From Bidens hawaiensis (lineage: Eukaryota > Streptophyta > Magnoliopsida > Asterales > Asteraceae), in assembly GCA_021521415.1 (NCBI GenBank), contig JAIQDT010005808.1, positions 1 through 64,000 of the forward strand: a DNA stretch of 64,000 nucleotides, given 5' to 3'. Shown here one piece after another: positions 24,221 through 34,906 of this stretch. How positions within the stretch are numbered: position 1 is the first letter of the stretch; every line of letters begins with the position of its first letter. A program made the position numbers and the translations under genes. The notes beneath the pieces were generated by a model. It was given only the letters and a program-made list of their open reading frames with translations, was not told the origin of the DNA and did not search any database.

Positions 24221-24380
24221 TTACGCTTCTAACACGCTTATGTGCAAAAACATATATAAATATTCTAATACGCTAGTAACACGCTTATGTACAAAATCAG
24301 TTATTGATTAATTGATATTTTTTGATTAATTGGAAACAAAAATCAAAGTCTATTACGCTTGTAACATGCTTATATACAAC
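24221..24380 (+). repeat. Three copies of an ACGCTTnTAACACGCTTAT motif
   Basis: Close variants of TACGCTTCTAACACGCTTAT occur at about 24221, 24267 and 24352, just upstream of the GRF zinc-finger ORF. The same ACGCTTA/CACGCTTA words recur around the 5' end of the Ulp1-like gene (19549-19650 and its duplicate, and 17806). They could be regulatory repeats or a shared transposon signature. Confidence 0.5.
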
Positions 24381-24498
24381 AACTCCTTTCTAAACCCTCC
24401 TATATATATACATATATATCTAGTTTTGTTTTCAATAAAAACTCCTTTTTCACCCCCCATAAACACTAAAATAAAACACTTAAAAAACCACAACATCC

Positions 24499-24960
24499 AT
24501 GGAAGAAATCTCATCGCGGACCACAATATCCGGTAACAGAAGCAATCGATCTCAGGTTTATTGTTTTTGTGGTCAAGAAGCCATTCTAAGAACATCAAGG
24601 ACCACCAAAAATCCAGTTCGGAGGTTCTACAATTGTGCATCTCAGGTTAGTGAAATTGCAAATAAAGTTGGAATTCATCCCGTCTTTATGTTGATTGTTG
24701 ACCCTAAACTCTATATTTTTTTAACTTCGGGCAAAAAATGTGATTTCTTTATATGGTCTGATTGTGTTTCGTCCACAAGCTCTTATGTGTGCACAAGATG
24801 TACAGACATAATTCCTATCTTGATAAGGGCAAATAAGTCATTAGAGGATCAACTTGCAAGGAGTGTAGCTTCACGGATTGAATCAGAAAAAAAAGTGAAG
24901 ATATTGTATTTTATTTGCTTCTTGTTGTTTTTAGGGCTTTTAATTAGTTTTATAATCTGA
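24499..24960 (+). CDS. GRF-type zinc-finger protein with C-terminal membrane segment
   Basis: A 153-residue frame. Residues 18-50 contain the GRF zinc-finger pattern CFCGQEAILRTS...NPVRRFYNC. The motif is completed after an 29-residue interruption by KKCDFFIWSD, then a Cys-rich stretch, a short helical region and a hydrophobic C-terminus (ICFLLFLGLLISFII) that should span a membrane. GRF fingers bind single-stranded nucleic acid or proteins; small plant versions with a membrane tail are common, often near transposons. The interruption (24646-24729) starts GTTAGT after CAG and ends in a T-rich tract, so it looks like an 84-nt intron whose AG acceptor is now CG. It reads through in frame. Confidence 0.6.
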   Translation: MEEISSRTTISGNRSNRSQVYCFCGQEAILRTSRTTKNPVRRFYNCASQVSEIANKVGIHPVFMLIVDPKLYIFLTSGKKCDFFIWSDCVSSTSSYVCTRCTDIIPILIRANKSLEDQLARSVASRIESEKKVKILYFICFLLFLGLLISFII

Positions 24961-25109
24961 GTAAAAGCTAAGAAACTTTGTTATGATTTTAGACCAGCTA
25001 TTATGATGTATTTTTATGTTTCTAAATGGATTTAAAGGCCTTTTAATGAGTAGTTTAGTTTGAGAGTTTTCAAAATGAGATGTTTGACCGTACACAGTGT
25101 ATTCATTTC

Positions 25110-25252
25110 ATTAAAAAGAGGTTACTATAAAAAATTAATAAAAATATGTTCCTCCCGAGTTTCGAACCCGCGACATTTGCAATCTATGTTTAATCACAAG
25201 CGCCTCAATCGTTTGAGCTACACCCTGAGAACATAATAGAACCTCTTTTAAT
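25110..25252 (-). repeat. Foldback element with a tRNA-like core
   Basis: ATTAAAAAGAGGTTACTAT (25110-25128) faces ATAATAGAACCTCTTTTAAT (25233-25252) as an imperfect inverted repeat. Between them the minus strand reads like a tRNA: A-box-like TAGCTCAAACGATTG and B box GTTCGAAAC (25159-25167), matching GWTCRANNC. The acceptor arms GGGTGTA and CTCGGGAGG do not pair as in a true tRNA, so it is not a functional tRNA gene. Confidence 0.55.
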
Positions 25253-25525
25253 ATTTATATAACGAAATATCGATGTTTAAATTTTTCATTTTTACCCGCC
25301 AATTAATCGAGTTATCTTCTTATGGAAGTCTCCCAAATCAATTATTGACCAAATAAAATCTCACAATCTCACCAAACCCTAATAAATGATCTGCTAGTGT
25401 ATTTATTGAACTTTCATCAATCTCAATCCTACCAAACAGCTTCATTAATCTCAGGTGAGTACCAGATATTTTTACTTTTAGTGTCATACATAATAAAATG
25501 TAGTTACATTTATTTACGTTAATTA

Positions 25526-25526
<1 letters not shown>

Positions 25527-25559
<33 letters not shown>
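25527..25559. repeat. (TG)n(TA)n microsatellite
   Basis: Nine TG units followed by about eight TA units, just before the start of the CACTA transposase relic. Confidence 0.9.
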
Positions 25560-25595
25560 CGTTGATGACACAGTTAATAAAAAAATTATTGGAAG

Positions 25596-28500
25596 ATGGA
25601 TAGGTCTTGGATGTCAGTAGGCGACAGGTGCAGTAAATCATATAAAGATGGTGTTAAGGCATTTCTAGATTTTGCAGTTCGTAATTGCAAGGAGACATCA
25701 CCACCAATTTCTATTTCATGTCGATGTGTTCGGTGTGTGAACCACGTATCTCTTAGTTTAGACGATGTAGAACATGACTTGTACAGGTTTGGAATTGATA
25801 AGAATTATACTACTTGGATAAAACATGGAGAAGCCGATACCAACATTCCAACTAATGTTAATAATATTGGGTTTGCATGCACCTGCATTCCAACTAATTA
25901 TGATAATAATACTGGGCTTATTGACACCAACATTCCAACAGATGCCTGTGAAACTGTAGAAATGGTAAATGCTACACAAGACAATTTCATAGGCGACAAG
26001 AAGTATCAACAGCTTCTACAACTACTTGTTGACGCTGAGAAGCCCCTGTATAAAGGATATCTTGACTTCACCAAGTTGTCTGCATTAGTACAACTACTCA
26101 ACTTGAAGAGCAAGCACGAGGTATCTCATAAGTTCGTTGATGAACTTCTGAAATTGTTGAAAATGATGCTACCTGCAGATAACCAAATGGTAAATAATTT
26201 GTATGAGGGCAAAAGGATGATGAAGGCAATGGGCTCAGGATACGAAAAGATACATGTGTGTATCAATGACTGCATTATTTACTATAGGGATTACAAGGAT
26301 TTGGAAGCATGTCCAGTTTGTAACAAATCACGGTGGAAGGTGGATGAGAAGACTAACAAAACTTACATAAACACGCCCGCTAAGGTACTGTGGTACTTTC
26401 CCATTATTCTACGATTCAAGCACCTCTTTCAATCAAAGTCCACAACAGAGAATTTAACATGGCATGCCACGAGTACCAATAAACCCGGTGTTTTACGCCA
26501 CCCATCAGATTCACCAGCATGGAAAGCCAGAGATGACAGGTACTCCGATACCATCGGAAGCGATCCAAGAAATCTTCGTCTAGGGATTTGCACTGATGGG
26601 GTTGACGTACATAGAGGCAACAGAAACCACAGTGTTTGACATGTTTTAGCAGTCATTTACAACCTTCCACCTTGGATGTGTATAAAAAGAAAGTTCATCA
26701 TGCTTTCCTTATTAATATCCGGAGTGCCAGGAAACAATATTGATGTGTTTTTACAGCCTTTAATTGACGATCTAGCATCTTTATTTGAGGTCGGGGAGCC
26801 AACATATGATGCATATAAACAAGAAATGTTAACTTTACGTGCAGTTGTGTTATGGACGATTAATGGTTACCTTGCTCTTGGTACACTATGTGGTTACCCT
26901 TACAGTGGATTCAAAGGATGTGTAGTGTGTCGGGGCGACACTCAGTGTGTTCGACTTTATCACATAAAGAAATAGAGTTATGCTGCCCACAGAAGGTATT
27001 TATCACATGACCACCCTTTCAGAAAACAAACAAATACGTTCAACGGAAAAGAAGAGATGAGAACCGCTAAAGAGCCTATGATAGAGGAAGATATATACGA
27101 CGAGGTCAAAAACATTAAGAATGAATGGGGAAAGGGATCAGAATCTCTAAGTAGGAGTAAGAGAAAAAGGGAAGACACAAAGCCGCATCCATATTGGAAG
27201 AAGTTCAAAATATGGTACCAACGGCTCAGCTATTGGAAGTATTTACCTGTCCAACATTGTATTGATTTGATGCATGTTTAAAAGAATGTGGCAGAAAGTA
27301 TTGTCGGGACGTTGCTGAACATTCCTGGTAGGACAAAAGATGGATTGGCAGCTAGAAAGGATTTGGAGTTTTTATGGATTAAAAAGGAGTTGCAAACGAA
27401 AGCAAAAGGCAACAATACAGAACGGCCTGCAGCATGCTTCACATTATCAGCACAAGAAAAAGACATGTTTCTTGAAACATTGTATAAACTGAAGGCTCCA
27501 CTAGGGTATTATTCTAACTTCTCTAGTTTGGTGAATCTTAAAGAAAGGAAGCTACAAGGCCTTAAATCACATGATTATCACATACTTATGCAACAGTTTC
27601 TGCCCCTTTCAATACGGTCCATCATGCAAGAACCAATGAGAAATGCTATAATCAGGCTTTGTTTTTGTTTTTTTCAAGTCAAACTGTAGCAAAGAAATCA
27701 TTGTAGAAGAGCTTGATAAGATGCAGGAAGAGCAAATAGTTACATTGTGCCTGCTGGAGAAGTACGTTCCTCCATCATTTTTTGATGTCATGGTTCACTT
27801 AACAGTGCACCTTGTCAGAGAGATAAAATTATGTGGGCCACCATGCTTTCGTTGGATGTATCCCTTTGAAAGGTGTATGAAGGTTATCAAAGGGCATGTG
27901 CGAAACAAAACTAATCCAGAATGGTGCATTGCTGAGGAGAACATTGCGGAAGAAACAATCGAGTTTCTTAGCGAATACCAAAAAAACATCAAGAAACTGT
28001 TGGTATTCCACATGATAAGCATGATGATAATGGGGAGACAATTCCTGTCACAGGCGCTAAATCAGTTGAAGTTTCTCCTGATCTCTTCAAGAGAGCACAT
28101 TTCTATGTGCTGCAGAATACACCTGAAATAGCGCCGTATATCGAGTAAGTATTACTAACATATATACTCTAAATTATATTAATTCACAATATATTATACT
28201 CCTACTTGCAGACAACACAAGACCTCTTTGAAAAACCAAATGCCTGGTAAACGACAAGCATTGCTGGAGAAGGAGCATACTTTAAAGTTTGGTGAATGGT
28301 TACGCGACAAGGTAGATCAATTTATTAAGTCTTCTATAATTTTTAAAAATCTTTTATAGTTTCTGCAATGTAGGCGAAGAATCTAATCCTTGTAATGAAA
28401 TTCAGGTTGAAAGAGAGCTAGCGGGCTCCCCAGGTTCTATATCGGAAACCTTAAAGTGGATTGCACACGGAGCACACCGCAACGTATACAAGTACGACTC

Positions 28501-29046
28501 ATACGACATCAATGGTTTTGCATTTCGTACAAAATCTCATGATGGTAGAGTTTACCAGAACAGCGAGGTTGGTGTAGAGGCAGATGACATGCACATCAAA
28601 AAAGACGTGGTGACCTATGGGAAAAACCTTTATTTTGGGGTTTTTCAAGAGATATGGGTCCTAGATTATCATACTAAAAGAATTCCGGTCTTCATGTGCC
28701 GATGGGTTGACCGTAAACATGTCAAACATGATATTCTTGGTTACATGTTGGTTGACCTAAACAAATTTGGCCACAAGAATGATCCGTTAATATTGGCCTC
28801 GCAAGCACGCCAGGTGATTTATGTTCAAGATCAGCTGGATAGAAAAAAGCATGTTGTCCTATGACTCTACCCAAGAATTATAGGCATTCGTATGACGAGG
28901 TTGATGAGGAATTTAGTACGGTAACTTTCCCTCATGAGGGTAATACATTGCCACTTGTACAACCAAATCAACTGATTCGTAATGAGTCCCCGGATGGTTA
29001 CTGGAGGCCCAAGAAAAAGCCTACAACTATTCGTAATGGAGATTGA
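25596..29046 (+). pseudogene. En/Spm (CACTA) transposase pseudogene
   Basis: The start MDRSWMS, then CRCVRCVN, marks the transposase-associated domain (residues 1-75). Next come a GYEKIHVCINDC...CPVCNKSRWK block and the transposase core (FKHLFQ..., LPPWMCIKRKFIMLSLLISG, TIDDLASLFEV-like, LRAVVLWTINGY). A DUF4218 region (27730-28000, LEKYVPPSFFDVMVHLTVHL) and a DUF4216 region (28589-28864, YFGVFQEIWVLDY) complete the order. Nonsense codons in one frame lie at 26637 (TGA for Trp), 26973 (TAG) and 27279 (TAA for Glu), and a frameshift near 27680. Introns 28142-28211 (GTAAGT...TTGCAG) and about 28309-28405 fit the family. The intact protein would excise and insert CACTA elements; this copy cannot. 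Confidence 0.9.
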
Positions 29047-29860
29047 ACCCTGCAAAGAACTGCTGGTTACAATACATGAGGGTTTTAGCACACATTTTAT
29101 GGCGATTGACACCGATGTCGGGGTTGTCGACCCAGCAGTTGTATCCGTTTGCCTAGTTAGATATCAATAATGTTTAAATTTAGTTGTGATACATGATATC
29201 ATCATTCTTTACTTTGTACTTATTAATTCAAACTAAATAAATATTGGTTGTTTTTAATACTATTACTACTTATATAGGCCGGTTTGTTGAATTCATTTCA
29301 TCTTCTGGCTATTTTGGTCAACTGGTGTCAAGTTCAAACATACATCATGTTACATCGATAAAAGTCACAATTGACTTGTAGTGTGTCATAGCTACAATTT
29401 GAGCAGCAGAAAATAAACGATTCAATAAAGTCATTACACTCATAACTGACTCGTGCTATATCAAAGTTACATTAATAAAAGTCATTCACGGTTTTTTACC
29501 AAGAAATTATTAAGAACGAAACCATAATACAAAGAAAGCCCAAAAATGCATCATGTTGTCTAGGGTGTTCATGGTTCGGTTGGAAACCGTGAAACCGCCC
29601 AAACCGGCCATCGGTGATAGTCATCATTTCTCGTATGATGGTTTTGTTTCTTGCACAACCTCTATTTGGTTATGTTTCAACATACTTTTCAACAGCTGGT
29701 TTCCTGCAAAACATTATCAACTTATTTTATAAAAAAAAAAGACCATTATGCCCTTCTTTTCACTAACCTGCATACCAAATTTGTACCCTCCATACTCAGA
29801 TCTTTGACCAAAGCATCTGTGGGTCTTAGACTTTGAAGAAGCCTTTGAACAAATAAAATT
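29047..29860. other. Non-coding interior of the CACTA region
   Basis: No gene is seen. AT-rich sequence with scattered short repeats (AAAGTCA and CATTCA-like words at 29350-29480). Confidence 0.4.
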
Positions 29861-29958
29861 CAGTTTTGAAAAAACCCTTCCAAACTCAATGCCATCACCA
29901 GTAACCTAATTTAAGATATGGTGATGGCATCGAGTTTTGGAAGGGATTTTATCAAAAT
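29861..29958. repeat. 98-nt near-perfect hairpin
   Basis: The left arm 29861-29900 and right arm 29919-29958 pair over about 40 bases with few mismatches or bulges, around an 18-base loop. The innermost 10 base pairs (CCATCACCA/TGGTGATGG) are perfect. The shape resembles a plant miRNA precursor or a tiny foldback MITE. No known miRNA sequence is recognised. Confidence 0.7.
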
Positions 29959-30172
29959 TTAAGATCTTTGGGAAGTTTAAGATCTGTGGAAACCTTAGAT
30001 GTTTTCTGCTTGGCCAAGTTTGGAATTCACATAACATATATATAAGCGTAATAAATTTCAGTCAGAAGTTTTATTGTAGTCATTAAAGTCAAAATAGTTG
30101 GTTGTTGAGTAATTACATACTACCTGTCAAAATGGTATCCACACGCTTTGGAAACGCTCGCAGGCTAATTAA

Positions 30173-30291
30173 TTTTGGAAATTAATTACATTTATGCCTA
30201 CTACCTGTCAAAAATCTTGAAAATCTATTTATGTTGGAAATTAATTACATTTATGCCTACTACCTTTCAAAAGTCTTTGAAATATATTTAT
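30173..30291. repeat. Tandem duplication, two units of about 60 bp
   Basis: TTGGAAATTAATTACATTTA and what follows is repeated at 30173 and 30233 with few differences. A partial third copy (TAATTACATACTACCTGTC) lies near 30110. Confidence 0.75.
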
Positions 30292-30690
30292 GTAATGATA
30301 GCCTACATTAAAGTTAATTAAATAAAAAAAAACTATATCTAGTACGCTTTAAAAACTCTTACTAGAAATATTGGTTGTTTTTGTTTTAATACTATTATTA
30401 TATCTATTACACACACTCAAACATCAAGTATAATGCATAATAACCAAAAATATACTACTTAATTTACATTACATTATAAAAAAAAAACTAACACCCAACA
30501 TCAGATTCCAGTTCTGAATCTACATCAATATTAATATTAATAATTAGTTCTATTAAATAACAGGCTCGTTTAGGCTCGCGAGCCGGCTCGAGCTCGATAA
30601 CTGATATAAAATACATGCATGCAACATCATCAACACAATTAATTATAGGATAACCAAAATATATTAATAATTAATTAATTTACATGCATT

Positions 30691-31042
30691 ACAATATATA
30701 TTAATAAACCACTTGGGCTAGCTCAAGTGGCCAGCCAAATGATGGGTAAGAGCTTGAAGCCGGTTGGCCTCTCAAGTTCGAATCTTGATGGCGATTCGAG
30801 TTTTCTGTTAGAGTGTCCCTTCCCAGAGAGCTTGCTCTTGTGGGCGGACAACTCCTGTCAAGTGGCAGGGGGCTCGAAATTTTCTCGTGGAACGCCTAGC
30901 CAAACTCGGATGCCGAGCGTGGGCCCGGTTAAGACAACATAGTCTTGGCCCGAGTGGGGCGGTTGGGGCTCTCTCCGAGAGTTGTGGCTGAATATTCAAC
31001 CATCATGAAAGTCACTGTTAAAAAAAACAATATATATTAATA
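30691..31042 (+). mobile_element. SINE (tRNA-derived), 30707-31026, with 16-bp target duplication
   Basis: ACAATATATATTAATA is present at 30691-30706 and again, perfectly, at 31027-31042. The insert between them starts AACCACTTGGGCTAGCTC. It has an A-box-like TAGCTCAAGTGG (30719-30730) and a B box GTTCGAATC (30776-30784), then an unrelated GC-rich body, and ends in a short oligo(A) run. That is the complete architecture of a Pol III-transcribed SINE of about 320 bp. The open frames on either strand (for example 30727-30942) are not genes. Confidence 0.9.
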
Positions 31043-31200
31043 TAAAAAAACTATTTACTAATTATAAAAACAAAGTCCTACCATCAGATTCCATATCGGA
31101 ATCTATCATCTCTTCTGGAGTCCGAAAGGGCATGATCCTCTCCCACATGCCGTCCGAGGTGTAGGTGGAGTCCTTTAGCCTTTGCAGGTGAAGGTGCACC

Positions 31201-31512
31201 TCAGTACAGAATGTCCCATAAGCGGACACAGCCTTGATCGATTCCTTTCAACCTGATCCAGGTGACCTCGAATCCCCGGGCTTCCATCACAATGCTGAAA
31301 TAATCAGCAGTGGTGTACCCAAGAAACCTAGTCATCCGGTTAAGTTGTTGGTACCGGAAGGTTAGAGGGTTGACATAGTCAACATACCTCACCCTTTGAT
31401 TCTTCCGGACATCGCCGGAAGAAAAGTGGAAAACAATGGTGAAGAAGGTGGGGTCGTAGTAGATGGGTGGAGCCTCACCCTATTCTCGTACAATCCAATT
31501 TGCCGGCGCCAT
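31201..31512 (-). pseudogene. Unknown 103-residue gene relic within the CACTA region
   Basis: Minus-strand frame from ATG 31512 (MAPANWIVRE) to a stop at 31201-31203 after RLWDILY. One in-frame TAG lies at codon 11 (31480-31482). The protein has motifs such as YYDPTFFTIVFHF, RYVDYVNPLTFRYQQLNR and GFEVTWIRLKG. A second frame (31613-31389) overlaps upstream and may hold an N-terminal extension after a shift. No family is recognised. The aromatic-rich, non-repetitive sequence and long conserved frame suggest a captured or element-specific gene. Confidence 0.45.
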
Positions 31513-31689
31513 ATAATATTTTCGGAAACCGTTAAGAAGATGGTGAAGAAGGCGATGGGTTGATTGTGATTTGCTGGAATATTGGAGGCGATGTAGGGGA
31601 AATCGAAAACCATGAGTGGTATTTAAACACCATCATCGGAAACCGGTACATCTCCCTGACAATTTGAATTTGGCGGCACAAGAAACTGG

Positions 31690-32565
31690 AAAGACAATGA
31701 TGACCTAGCCACTCGTCAAATCAAAGTGTGGCCATTAATTACGTTTGGACACACTTAAAAATATTTAAGTGTGACCATTTATCACTTATAGCCACACAAA
31801 ATAAGTGTACCCGTGACAATAAAACACTTAGGAAAAATAAAACTAAACTACTCTTTGGTCACACAAACTCGTATAAGTGGCCATTAATTACATTTGGACA
31901 CACTTAAAAATATTTAAGTGTGACAATTTATCACTTATAGCCACACATAATAAGTGTATCTGTGACAATAAAAAACTTAGGAAAAATAAAACTAACCTAC
32001 TCTTTGGTCATACAACCTGGTATAAGTAGCCATATATTTTAAGCGTTTTAGCCACATTACTAATAAATACAATGGTTGTTCGTCATATTTCGCCACATTA
32101 TTAAAAATGTGGCTAACAAATGTGACATTAGGTCACACAACATAATATAAGTGGCTATATCTTTTACTTTTTAGACACATCTCTTATCAATACAGTAGTC
32201 GTTCGTCACATTTGGCCACACTATTAAAACATGTGGCAAGTTAAATGTCACAGTTTTCCCTTAGAGTGTGGCTATACATGTGTTTTTAGTCACATGTATC
32301 AAAGATCAAACAAACTATGACTGTAGGTCACATTTCGCCACACAAATTTATAATGTGGCAAGCTTATGTCACGGTTTTTTTTCAAAGTGTGGCGAAAAGT
32401 ACCTAAGTAGGTATAGAATGGTCACATGAAGAAAAACATGTGTGGCCAAAACTAGTCTGGAAGGTTTTCAAACGTGGTCAAAGACCTTTTAGCCACACAT
32501 TTAAGCCGAAGTGTGGCAAATCGCAGAGACCACATGTGTGGCTAAAAGGCGATTTTCACGTAGTG
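31690..32565 (-). mobile_element. CACTA right terminus and subterminal repeats
   Basis: The minus strand at 32565 begins CACTACGTGAAAATCGCC, a typical CACTA terminal inverted repeat. Inward for about 850 bases GTGTGGC and its complement GCCACAC recur many times in both directions, as in the transposase-binding subterminal arrays of En/Spm. A 149-bp unit is duplicated in tandem (31728-31876 and 31877-32025). The matching left terminus is not found upstream of 25596, so the element appears truncated on the left, or this end belongs to a separate copy. Confidence 0.7.
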
Positions 32566-32642
32566 AATGATATTTTGAGAACTTGATGAGTTTAAATGTA
32601 ATTAAAAAATTAATCAGGAAATAGAATAAAGATTTTTGAAGA

Positions 32643-32777
32643 TTACACAGGTTTAAATGTTAGTTACACATGTGTAAAAAGTCGATTCGGTGTGTAAAAA
32701 AATACTGTAGTTTTTTTACACAGGTTTAAATGTTAGTTACACATGTGTAAAAAGTCGATTCGGTGTGTAAAAAAATT
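32643..32777. repeat. Tandem duplication, period 73 bp
   Basis: TTACACAGGTTTAAATGTTA and following bases through GTGTGTAAAAAAAT occur twice (from 32643 and 32716). The unit also contains the palindrome TTACACATGTGTAA. This may be subterminal sequence of the adjacent PIF/Harbinger element. Confidence 0.75.
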
Positions 32778-32947
32778 TCACAAAAAAAATTGTTACGTTG
32801 AGTTCTTTCAAGTTCTTAAAACTCAAAGTGGTTCTCAAAATAAATCAATCATATATATATATATATATATATATCCATTATTCACTCCAATTCTACAAAC
32901 ATCTTATTCACCTCTTTAAATTTATATATTTTTTTTCTAAAATTATA

Positions 32948-34080
32948 GATTCCGACTCATATTCGACACCCGACTATTACCGTGAGCCCGGCGTTATTTC
33001 ATTGTCGTATTCAGAGGATGAAGCGATATTTAGTGTGATTCGAGAGGCTTCTCAACTCTTATTCGAGCATTGCGAAAGATCACAACCACGAACAAAGCAA
33101 CCTCATCTTCAACGGGATCGTGTAGGTGCTCATGACCGGTTGATAAGAGATTATTTTTCACCAGACCCGATTTTCTATTTGGAAAGATTTCGGCGCCGTT
33201 TTCGAATGAGTTGCCAACTAATTTTACGAAATGTTGTTGATTTAGAACGCCTTTATGCATTTTTCCAACAAATGGAGGACGCAAGAGGTAAACTAGGATT
33301 TTCTCCTATGCAAAAATGTACGGCGACAATTCGTCAACTAGCATTCATCACTACGAACGACACCATGGAAGAGTATTTACAGATGTCGAAAACAGTGAGT
33401 CGTGATAACCTCCACACGTTATGCGAATGTGAGTATTGTTATCATTTTAATTATTTATTTCTATACCTTATTATTTTTAGTATTAATTTTATAAATTTTG
33501 TTAAAATTATTATAATTATGTATTATCGAACTTAAGGGGAAAAATATTTGAGGAGGCCGACTTATAGTAACATATAAAAAATATATGAGGTTCATCAAAT
33601 AAAGACACAATTTTTCCGGGATGCTTGGTAGCCTCGATTGCACACACTGGCCTTGGGAAGCCTGCCTAGTTGCTTGGCAAAGTCAACATCATTGGGGTGA
33701 TGATGATGGCTCAACACTTATTCTTGAGATCGTCACATCATTGGATCTTTAGATATGACATGCCTTTTTTGGGATGCTCGGCGCAAACAATGATATAGCT
33801 ATGATACATTCGTTTCCTATTTTTGACCACATCATAGACGGAGTTGCACCCGACACCTCATTTTCTACAAATGATGTCAACTACGAATACAAATATTATC
33901 TAGGTGACGGTATTTATTCGGAGTGAGCCACGTTTGTTCTTAGTTTTACATGCCCGAATGACGATAAACGTAGATATTTCAAGAATAAACATGAGTCCGC
34001 AAAAAGGACATCGAATGGGCATTCGGGATATTAAAGAAACGTTGGTATATCATTAGACAATCAGTTTCTTTTTCCCAAAC
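32948..34080 (+). pseudogene. PIF/Harbinger-type transposase (nuclease) pseudogene
   Basis: Exon 1 probably begins after TTATAG at 32948 and runs to about 33430. It encodes AHDRLIRDYF..., RFRRRFRMS and KCTATIRQLAF, as in HARBI1-like nucleases. A short intron (about 33430-33535, GTGAGT...TTAAG) precedes RRPTYSNI. The sequence then shifts frame to GSLDCTHWPW (first catalytic Asp, near 33635), YYLGDGIYSE (second Asp, near 33910) and DIEWAFGILKKRW (catalytic Glu, near 34010). Several stops and frameshifts lie between. The acidic triad residues are all still readable, so the copy is moderately old and not functional. Confidence 0.8.
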
Positions 34081-34906
34081 TGGTAAGTTAAGAAACATAA
34101 CGTACACTTGTATTATCTTACATAAAAGGAACAAGAGTACTTAGACATAAACAAAAACAAGTGTGTGGACAACAAGAGAAAGTACATAGCAGTATAGTTT
34201 ACTCGGAGAATACTCGAATAGTACTCGGACATGGTAAACACAAAGAAAATTAATTTTTGGATGCTATATATATGTTAAATATCATAAGTTTACTATAATT
34301 ATAACAAAATAGATGAATATCAATATAAATAAGAGAGATACATTTTTAAATACTAAAATATTCTAGAAACTGCTAATTATTAATTAAAAAAATGATATCC
34401 GTTCTTCAATATTAAAGAAATACGAATTATATCTTATTTTTTTAAGTCAAAATCGGCTTAAGTTGCCCACTAGATCTGATTCTGGCTAAGGTTGAACATA
34501 TCTGATTAATTCCTAGTAATTAGGCGGAGTTAATAAAACTCGAATCGGCGCCATACCTTATAGCGATTACTCAGAGAATACTCGATCTCATAGCATTGTT
34601 ATGGATATGATCACTGCGATTAAATTTGCAATCCTAGATACAATACAAAGTTTGATCTAGCATTTACACAAACTATGTATACCAAAAGGAAACTAGTGAA
34701 GGAGAAAACAAGAAAATTGTTGACATTTTGCTACACTGATTACCATTTTTTTTCGAAGTTCGTCGATAAACTATTTGGATGCTGGGAAAACATTTGAATC
34801 TTCTAATCCTTAATTCAGCAGGCTCTGTTCTTTAGTCCCATGGCATAAGTACATGATGATGGAGCAATACATCTATGAGAAACTAGGGTACTCTTCTAGT
34901 AGTAGT
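34081..34906. other. Non-coding AT-rich interval
   Basis: No open frame or recognised repeat end. It lies between the PIF/Harbinger relic and the 3' end of the glycosyltransferase gene. Its right part should include the latter's 3' UTR and polyadenylation region. Confidence 0.4.

Noticed and set aside
25147..25230. Functional tRNA gene on the minus strand
   Set aside because: The B box is present, but the acceptor ends do not pair and the anticodon arm is poor.
25596..32565. A single intact-ended CACTA element
   Set aside because: The right terminus is clear, but no matching CACTACGTGAAAATCG end or GTGTGGC array is visible to the left of the transposase relic.
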